Shown here in pieces: positions 25,089 through 64,000 of a stretch of DNA of 64,000 nt. Source of the DNA: Chondrilla cf. caribensis (Eukaryota; Porifera; Demospongiae; Chondrillida; Chondrillidae); the NCBI GenBank assembly GCA_964020155.1, contig OZ026562.1, positions 111,001 to 175,000 on the forward strand, in the 5' to 3' direction. The position numbers were made by a program, and so were the translations under genes. How positions within the stretch are numbered: position 1 is the first letter of the stretch; every line of letters starts with the position of its first letter. The notes beneath the pieces are model-generated. The model saw only the letters and a list, made by a program, of their open reading frames with translations. It had not been told where the DNA came from and searched no databases.

Positions 25089-28000
25089 TCATCTGACAGC
25101 CTCGGCCATGACAATCACTCTATGCACTGAGACAAAGTGGTCGTATCCTTGCTCTACAACGAACCGTAGGTGCTTGGCATGGATGGGTGAAGCCAGCTAC
25201 AGAAGGAGAACAGTCAGCCTCAATTTAATCCCCATGACTGGATTCTTAGAAGCACTACTAAGTCAGTACCAAGAAATGAGGGTGGAGAAGGTGACCAGAT
25301 GACCTCACAGCAGCACACATCACAAAGTGAAACACTATACCTTGAACTCTTCTCTTTGGAGTTGCCCATCATTGTAGTCAAACTCTAGAAGAAGACCAAC
25401 TACATACACTAAACTACGTAGGTGTTTCAATTAACATCAAAGGCTACATCATTATGTGTGTACAATGTGTGTAGGAGCCTCTCCAGCACTGCTACCATAC
25501 AACACAGCTAGGAGAGGATGGAGAACACCCATGAGATCAGTCCATGAGCTACTGTACTTGTGCAAATCAAAGCCAACAGGACAGCCAAACGTCAAATGGC
25601 TTTGCTGAGGTCTACCTTACACGCTGCTTGCTGAGATGAGCTAGCAACACAGTATTATGTAGTCCGTATGCACCACAAAGAGGCAATGGACGTATGGACA
25701 AGGTTGGTAACCCAAATTACATACGCCAAGTACTAAGCATTTCAATGTCTCAACATCCATAACATTATGGTTTTATGCTAGTCCAGAGGAAATAGATGAG
25801 TGACAACATCACCCCAGCATCCAGATTGAGCAGCGGTGAGTGATATCCCATCAGGATATGACCACAGGTCATGGCAGTTGGACAGGTAGTGATGAAATGT
25901 TTGATGTGCACGCTTGGCTAACATATTGATAGTGGAGTGGGCAGACACCAAACTGACATGGAAACATTGGCATTTCACCCAAGAAGCCAACTATATCAAT
26001 TAAAACCTTACTGTGGTAATTTATAAAAGGTGTATCGGCACTTTGTCATCTGAAGTAGCACCAACACACACCATCCAATATCATAAATCAATTAACTCAA
26101 AAGGTCTATAATATTCCGCCTAATAGTGAAAATGACTTCACAATGGAGAGCTCCCTAAAATCCAAGCATCTGACAGGTTGTCTACACTGACTCCCACACA
26201 ATTCCCTGATGAGTCTCCCCTGAGTGAGTTCACAGGGGTAGTTTTACCACAGAGAGGTGTGACCCAGTGTACTCCCTCTCTCACACACACAACATGCATG
26301 AGGTGTAGAGTCAGCAAATGTCATGGTTTACTGCCCTCACAACCTACTGGAGTAGGAAGCAGCATCACAAACTGTGGTGCCAAATAGCTACGGTCAAAGT
26401 CCATTACTTGCCTTTTTCCACCATTGTATCAAACTCAGCCAATTCAACCTTCATGCTTTGTTCAATGGTCATTTTCCTTACTACAAAGAGAGCCAGCAAT
26501 AGGAAGGTGAGGGCCAGGGTACATCGCAGCTCAAGACACACAGACACACTCTTACAAACAGTATTAACATCAAAAGCATGTTCATGAGTACCACTGGGGT
26601 TGTGTGTAGCAGTAGATCCCACTTTATTGTACACAGTCTGGATGGATGTACTTGGGATAAGGGTGCTGGGGATAGGGCCACTGGGGATAAGGGTGCTGGG
26701 GATAGGGCCACTGGGGATAGGGCCACTGGGGATAAGGGTGCTGGGGATAGGGCCACTGGGTATAGAGGTGGCAATATCCCAACCCTGTAATGCAGCGTGT
26801 ACATAGTCTCAGCATGTGTGAGACATTGATAACAATTGGCCAGGTAGGTAGGTAGGGTCATCTCATTCCTTCTAATGTGGCACACAGCCCACTAGAGAAG
26901 GATATGCAGTAGTCTCACCTCACATAAATCACCCCACACACTATACACCCTCACACACAACACACCCTGACACACAACACTCCACACACACAACACACTT
27001 CACACACTATACACCCCTCACACTATACACCACACACAACACACCACACACACAACACACCCCTCACACTATACACCACACACAACACACACCACACACA
27101 ACACACCCCTCACACTATACACCACACACAACACACCCCTCACACTATACAACCAAATACATAATACACCTCTATACATCTTCACAGCACACACAAAACT
27201 CAAGTCCTACAATTCCATAAACCAGCACCCACATTTCCTACACTTCCAGAGCCTCACGCCCACACAAAATCTCCCACCCACACAATAGGGTACACGTGAC
27301 AAAAGACTTCCTAATTAATACCAGCAGTGCTGGATTACTGGAGATTGAAAGCCTGTTGACTACCTCTTATTATCGGGTGCCAAAGTACAGTACAGAACAG
27401 TGCAAAGTCACCAACTCAATCAGTATATTACAGCAATGATTGAGTAATACCTATTACCATATAAATTAAAAATAAAAGCAATTAAACCAATGACATCAAG
27501 TCAACAAGTTACATCATGACAGAAGAGTTACGGGATATTATGTAACACCAACAAACCATCACCATCAGGTCCACTCAACAACCATCAACATCAGGTCCAC
27601 TCAACAACCATCAACATCAGGTTCACTCAACCATCACCATCAGGTCCACTCAACCATCAATAACAAACCATCTGAGAAGGGTACATGCTGTAAGGATGGC
27701 TTGTCCCATACATGTAACAAGACTGTACAATGCATGTAAGACTGTACAATGCATGTAAGACTGTACAATGCATGTAAGACAGTACAATGCATGTAAGACT
27801 GTACAATGCATGTAAGACTGTACAATGCATGTAAGACTATACAATGCATGCACACACTAGGACATGAGTTATGTACTAACTATTAGTTGATTGGATGCGA
27901 ACCGAAGATACAGACATCAAAGAGTTGAAAGTTATTATGAACTCCTGGGGGTACAATCCGGTACTTGTCCAGAAGGTCTCTGTTTTTCTAAATAAAAAGA

Positions 28001-28197
28001 CGAGAATCATGAGTTCCACGAAATCATTATTAGGTTAATTACATGAAAGAAGACTAATCAAATCAACTAATTTGGATCGAGTAGTATGATTCTTGGAAAA
28101 TTTACCCATCAATAATGTTTTCAGGAGGAAATCGCTCATCATTTGATGTAGACAACGCGACTACACCGCCCGAGTTCTCGGCCGCCGCGTCAAACAT
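25089..28197 (-). CDS. HSPB11/IFT25: intraflagellar transport protein 25
   Basis: Small beta-sandwich subunit of the IFT-B complex, partner of the small GTPase IFT27, acting in cilia. Five exons on the minus strand: 28197-28106, 27987-27881, 26480-26412, 25384-25341, 25196-25089. Lengths 92, 107, 69, 44 and 108 join in frame to 139 aa (human about 144). Family motifs follow in order: STSNDERFPPENIIDG, ETFWTSTGLYPQEFI, RKMTIEQS, DGQLQREEF and LRFVVEQGYDHFVSVH. The exons are too short for simple ORF finding. The intron after exon 3 uses a GC donor (GCAAGT). Introns 2 and 3 carry minisatellites. The gene is divergent from USP9X, with start codons 920 bases apart. The assignment is firm because five separate segments fit the family in order and in phase. 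Confidence 0.92.
26664..26768. repeat. 15-base minisatellite in IFT25 intron 2
   Basis: About seven copies alternating CTGGGGATAAGGGTG and CTGGGGATAGGGCCA. Confidence 0.85.
26935..27170. repeat. CA-rich degenerate repeat in IFT25 intron 2
   Basis: Irregular CACACAACACACCCCTCACACTATACAC-type motifs, each copy differing in length; no coding signal. Confidence 0.7.
27541..27660. repeat. short ATCAACATCAGGTCCACTCA repeat
   Basis: Four imperfect copies in IFT25 intron 2. Confidence 0.7.
27716..27850. repeat. 19-base minisatellite in IFT25 intron 2
   Basis: About seven copies of GACTGTACAATGCATGTAA. On the gene's strand each copy contains TTGTACAG, an acceptor-like sequence, close to the donor end of the intron. 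Confidence 0.88.
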
Positions 28198-28272
28198 ATT
28201 ATCGAGCAAAGGGGAAATTCCTGAGCATGTCCGAAGGGCCGGGTCAGAGAAAATTCGTTGGGGAGTCGAGTG
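28198..28272 (+). promoter_or_regulatory. shared IFT25/USP9X 5' region and probable USP9X non-coding exon
   Basis: CpG-containing DNA upstream of the IFT25 ATG that ends GTCGAGTG then GTGAGT, a strong + strand donor. It can splice to the acceptor directly before the USP9X ATG at 29118, making this the likely 5' UTR exon of USP9X. Confidence 0.5.
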
Positions 28273-28840
28273 GTGAGTCTATGCATGTCCTTTCATCAGT
28301 TTAATGCCTTGCTGAGTACTTCGACTCATATCTATCGGTACTCGGTACAACATTTCCTTGTCTTTTAACTGGGGTAGTCTATTAAAGCTCTTCGGGCACT
28401 CGGTAGAGCTAATAGCTTAGGGTCTCTGATTTGTATATTACCCACCGTGCGCCATTACTGTACAAATAGTGTGTGGAACTATGTACCTTTGTGTTCGAAT
28501 TCACTTTGAATTGGTGTGTGTTGTCGTTGTATTTCCTCCACGTGTGTGTATGGGTGATGGTAGGTCTTAGTATATGTTTCACAATGACCTTGGGAGTCCA
28601 GCAGAACTGGCTGTTGGGATGGTCTTGTTTCTGCCTGGTTTCATGGTGCATGTCAGCACACATGTCCTTCAAAGTGTTTGCAACTGAATGATAGCACAGC
28701 CATATTTGACATTGTTTTGTGGAAGACTGGATTGGTGGGAAGCTGGGGTAGGGTATTTGATGATCCCATCATCTCCACAGAACCTATTGCATAATGGTTG
28801 TCCAATTTCCTGCCCTGATTGTGCAATACGTCATGTGTCT

Positions 28841-28902
<62 letters not shown>
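28841..28902 (+). repeat. (GT)n microsatellite
   Basis: About 30 GT units in the presumed USP9X 5' UTR intron. Confidence 0.9.
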
Positions 28903-28906
<4 letters not shown>

Positions 28907-29117
28907 TTATTTGTGTATTTGCATGTGTATGATTTGCATGTACTTCAGTGTACACTCCCCATCTGTGTCAATTGGGTGCAGTGAGGATGATTGTACCCGA
29001 GTACGCCCATGTGGCTGACCTCAGTATTTTATAGTGTTACCGGTATTTTCTTTCATATCACCTTGACATGATAATTATTGTCCATTCCAATATTTGTTCT
29101 TTTGTTATGTTGTAAAG

Positions 29118-54241
<25,124 letters not shown>

Positions 54242-54395
54242 TTGTTGTGGGATTAATTTTCAAAGTTTGTATTCCCTTAATTTGTCATCATAAAATGTGT
54301 AACATAACCTCACACTGTACATACATAGGAGATTTGAATTGTGTGAGTGACAATAATGAACAGAGCAAAATTTAATTATGTGGCTGTTATAAGAA

Positions 54396-54401
54396 AATAA
54401 A
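54396..54401 (+). terminator. USP9X poly(A) signal
   Basis: AATAAA 155 bases after the USP9X stop codon. Confidence 0.65.
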
Positions 54402-54906
54402 TGCCAAATATGTAATCAACATTGCTGTGCGAGAGTGTTTGTTGTGAAATATCTCAAGTAGTTTGGAATGTTCACTAATTGAAGTATTTAGAGTTCAACA
54501 CATTTGTCTCCACTGGAACATTCTTATATGGACGTAAATTGAAGGAATATAGCTTGTCTGGCACATTTATCAACCTCATCCAACCTCATGTAGCGACAAG
54601 AACCTTTGGTTACAACATATGTAAACTTTGACATGAATCCTTGTGGCCCAGAGCAGAATGAGAACTTGTTGAAATATGCAGGCTGTAAATATTCATACAT
54701 AGAGCCATTCATCTACTACATTGTTGTTTTTATTGTGACAACCCGTACCTCGCAACACACACGTACACAGAATTGCATTGAAATAATATTATTATAGTAA
54801 TATTCTAATACGTTCAGAGTTGATTCTATAACAAGACGTATACATATTTGTACAAGGTGTACTTATTATAATTTTTTAAAGGACGCTATGCAGTTAGCGA
54901 TTTACG

Positions 54907-54953
54907 GTATATACACCCACACGTGGGTTAGTATATACACCCACATGTGGGTT
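54907..54953. promoter_or_regulatory. direct repeat of a palindromic E-box-like element
   Basis: Two 23-base copies separated by one base: GTATATACACCCACACGTGG and GTATATACACCCACATGTGG, each followed by GTT. The second has the perfect palindrome ACCCACATGTGGGT; the first contains CACGTG. They lie 227-273 bases upstream of the PDE4 ATG. Confidence 0.45.
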
Positions 54954-55179
54954 GGGTTTTCTGTAGTACAGTAGTGTACGCATTGCAGTGTATGGTACTA
55001 AGTAAACAAATTTTGTGTTATAATCATATTCATCGATCCCTCGTCCAAGTCCGATGTTTAGAACTTTTAACATCGAATCGGAACCGTCACCAAGACTACC
55101 TGTCTAAGGTATTGGGACCTCCGTGCTGGTGGTCCTATATCACTTTCACCACTCTTCAAGAGCGGAGATATCAGAGAAC

Positions 55180-62145
<6,966 letters not shown>

Positions 62146-62352
62146 ACATTTGCCTTTTTATTCTACACCCTTGTACCCACCTGCACCGGTCACTGCTTGT
62201 ATGCTTCGCACCTTGACTTTGCGTTTGTATGTGTTTATTAGAACAATAGTAACGTTCAACATACGTGTACTTTGTAACATACTCAATACTAACTCAATGT
62301 ACAAGGGGGCCTAAATGACGGCCATTTTGATATTGGTTCCGACCCACGAGAA
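62146..62352 (+). promoter_or_regulatory. 207-base spacer PDE4/IPO13
   Basis: Holds the PDE4 3' UTR and the IPO13 promoter. It contains GGCCATTTTGA and then AAATGGCGGAGG at the IPO13 start, both similar to YY1 sites. No AATAAA seen. Confidence 0.45.
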
Positions 62353-62786
62353 ATGGCGGAGGACGGTACTACCGTAGGTCCAACTGACTCACAATCTTAC
62401 GTGTCCCACATAGAGCAGGTGAAAGAAGTGTGTGTGTAGTATGCGTGTTACATTAGATCTTACGTGGTCGTTAGACCGTTGTAAGGAACGTGTATGAAGA
62501 ATGCTGTTTTTGCCTAACTAAACGTGTGCTGAATTATGTAGTGATCTGTACGTCATGTACAGTAGTACTGTATAGTATCATGCGTGCATGTGTATACAGG
62601 ACTACTGCTACTCTACAGCTTTTACACGAATTATACCAAAATCCCTCTCCAAGTGCTAAATCAGCTGCACAGAGGAGTTTGATAGCTATCCAGCAATCTC
62701 CTGGCGGTTGGAACATAACATGGCACTTACTGGATCATCAGGTGTGTTGTGTCAGTGAGTGTGTGTTTGCTTGTGTGTGTGCGTGG

Positions 62787-62851
<65 letters not shown>

Positions 62852-63499
62852 CACCTTGCTTACTGCATGGATATCTGTAGTCAAGAGATGTTCAATACTT
62901 CGGGGCTTCCATGTTGTATCAGAAGATATCTCAGTTTTGGTAAGGGAAGTTTTCCATCAGTTTATAATCATCATGTCAGCAGTTCTTGCCTCCTCTCGCC
63001 TGCATAGGGGTCAGCTCCACCCACAGCACCACCAACAATTGAGATTGAAGATATTCCAGGCTCTTGTCAAGTTCAGCAATGGAGAGAAAATTGTTCGAAC
63101 TCGTCTATGTCTGGCAGTGAGTATTGGAGCTGTGCACATCTATCTGTCATGTGTGTACAAAGTGTTGGCATGTATATGTATGCAATCATTTATGTGTGTT
63201 TGCTTGCATGTATGTTTGCATGTGCATCTGTTTACACACTCTTGTAGTCACCTGCAATAACCAGTATTTTATCCTTTGCTGTCTGTAGCTGGCAGTGTTT
63301 GTCCTGCACACTACACCTCAGGAATGGCCCAACAGTGTAAATAGCATTATCCAAACCTTATCGGTGAGCCTTAATTTCATATGTATGTATGTTTGCATGC
63401 ATACGCACACACAGAATGTGAGTTTTAGATCCATCTCTTATGTGTAGTCCCATGGGAACAGCAGTGTACTACTGGAGGTACTTACTGTACTACCAGAAG

Positions 63500-63559
<60 letters not shown>

Positions 63560-64000
63560 CTGTGTATGTATCTGAATTTAAACATTTGCTTCTGTAAAAT
63601 GGATGAACACACTAGGTGAAAAACTCTTTTTCCACTCAGTTTGAATCCAACCCAATTGCTCACATACCAGCTCGTAGAGGCATCATAAGGCATGAGCTTA
63701 AGGACAGTGTGTCCTCCGTGCTGGCTGTACTAGATAGAGTGTTCAAATCAAATGAAGGGAAAGATGTAAAGTTGGCTGTGAGTTAATGAGTTCAAATGAC
63801 AGCAGCAGCCCATTAGGTCATCCTTGTGACCACACGCAGGCTATTAAGTGCTTCAACAGTTGGACACAGTTCGGACTGCCCATCACGGAAATCCTCGGGA
63901 TCATTCTTTTCCTCTTAACCGGACTCGAAGACCCAGACCTTTATGATAAGGCCACTGAAGCATTGGTGGAGGTGGCCATCCACCCTGATAGCGACAAGTA
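62353..64000 (+). CDS. IPO13: importin-13, 5' part
   Basis: Importin-beta family receptor that carries cargo through nuclear pores in both directions, under Ran control. The window ends inside the gene. Exons: 62353-62418, 62619-62741, 62881-62939, 63008-63116, 63289-63363, 63448-63501, 63640-63777 and 63840 to beyond 64000; all phases fit. HEAT-repeat sequence with LLHELYQNP, DVQYFGASMLYQKIS, KIVRTRLCLAL and LLEVLTVLPEE. The DVQYFGAS and RTRLCLAL blocks match recalled human IPO13 better than TNPO3. The second exon begins at the later of two acceptors (62618), because the earlier one (62599) breaks the frame. The intron at 63502 starts with (GT)n at base +1. Start context is AGAAATGGCGG. Confidence 0.9.
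62785..62850 (+). repeat. (GT)n microsatellite
   Basis: About 30 GT units in IPO13 intron 2, about 45 bases after the donor. Confidence 0.9.
63502..63557 (+). repeat. (GT)n at donor base +1
   Basis: The IPO13 intron after exon 63448-63501 opens GTGTGTGT from base one for about 56 bases. Confidence 0.9.

Larger units (their letters stand above)
54242..55179. other. intergenic region USP9X/PDE4
   Basis: USP9X 3' UTR with a poly(A) signal, then AT-rich DNA and a 23-base direct repeat at 54907-54953 upstream of PDE4. No coding signal. Confidence 0.6.

Noticed and set aside
25072..25302. Plus-strand 76-codon ORF
   Set aside because: Antisense of the last IFT25 exon.
28116..28275. Plus-strand frame starting MFSGGNRSSFDVDN
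   Set aside because: It is the antisense of IFT25 exon 1 (28106-28197), whose minus-strand reading fits the family and splices in phase.
62600..62741. Earlier acceptor at 62599 for IPO13 exon 2
   Set aside because: With the phase-0 first exon it gives an unrelated frame; the acceptor at 62618 gives LLHELYQNP, which matches importin-13.

Overview
The window is animal nuclear DNA. Every gene found is a eukaryotic housekeeping or signalling gene cut by GT-AG introns, many of them only 55-120 bases long. Jun, a PDE4 with both UCR regions, MED26, a DOCK6/7/8-type exchange factor and a USP9X orthologue together point to a metazoan. The short introns, gene spacing of roughly 6 kb and heavy minisatellite load fit a compact early-branching invertebrate such as a demosponge. 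That last step is inference; nothing here fixes the species.

Layout, left to right: 84-8006 (+) the 3' part of a DOCK-C family gene, running in from the left edge. 8118-10445 (-) FAM98. 10477-12835 (+) RADX-like, head to head with FAM98 (31 bases between start codons). 12938-14623 (+) intronless ATE1 arginyltransferase. 14822-18120 (+) UMP-CMP kinase. 18906-20788 (-) MED26. 21842-22789 (-) intronless Jun. 25089-28197 (-) IFT25/HSPB11. 29118-54241 (+) a 53-exon USP9X deubiquitinase. 55180-62145 (+) PDE4. 62353-64000 (+) the 5' part of importin-13. The exon chains given were built by hand from splice signals, reading phase and recalled family sequence. All of them close in frame end to end: FAM98 524 aa, RADX 713, ATE1 561, CMPK 193, MED26 466, Jun 315, IFT25 139, USP9X 2444, PDE4 725.

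The genes are unrelated functionally (Rho-GTPase activation, tRNA ligase complex, fork protection, N-degron arginylation, nucleotide metabolism, Mediator, AP-1, intraflagellar transport, deubiquitination, cAMP breakdown, nuclear transport). They look like ordinary compact neighbours, not a pathway cluster.

The most unusual signal lies in the introns. They hold dozens of tandem arrays (units of 14-48 bases) and (GT)n/(CA)n tracts, and a striking number start exactly at intron base +1 or end exactly at the 3' splice site. In one DOCK intron a 48-base unit carrying a complete polypyrimidine tract, TAG acceptor and first exon bases is repeated 26 times up to the real junction. In the preceding-but-one intron a 21-base unit beginning with the GTGAGG donor is repeated 12.6 times from base +1. 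These arrays make long open frames that are not genes.
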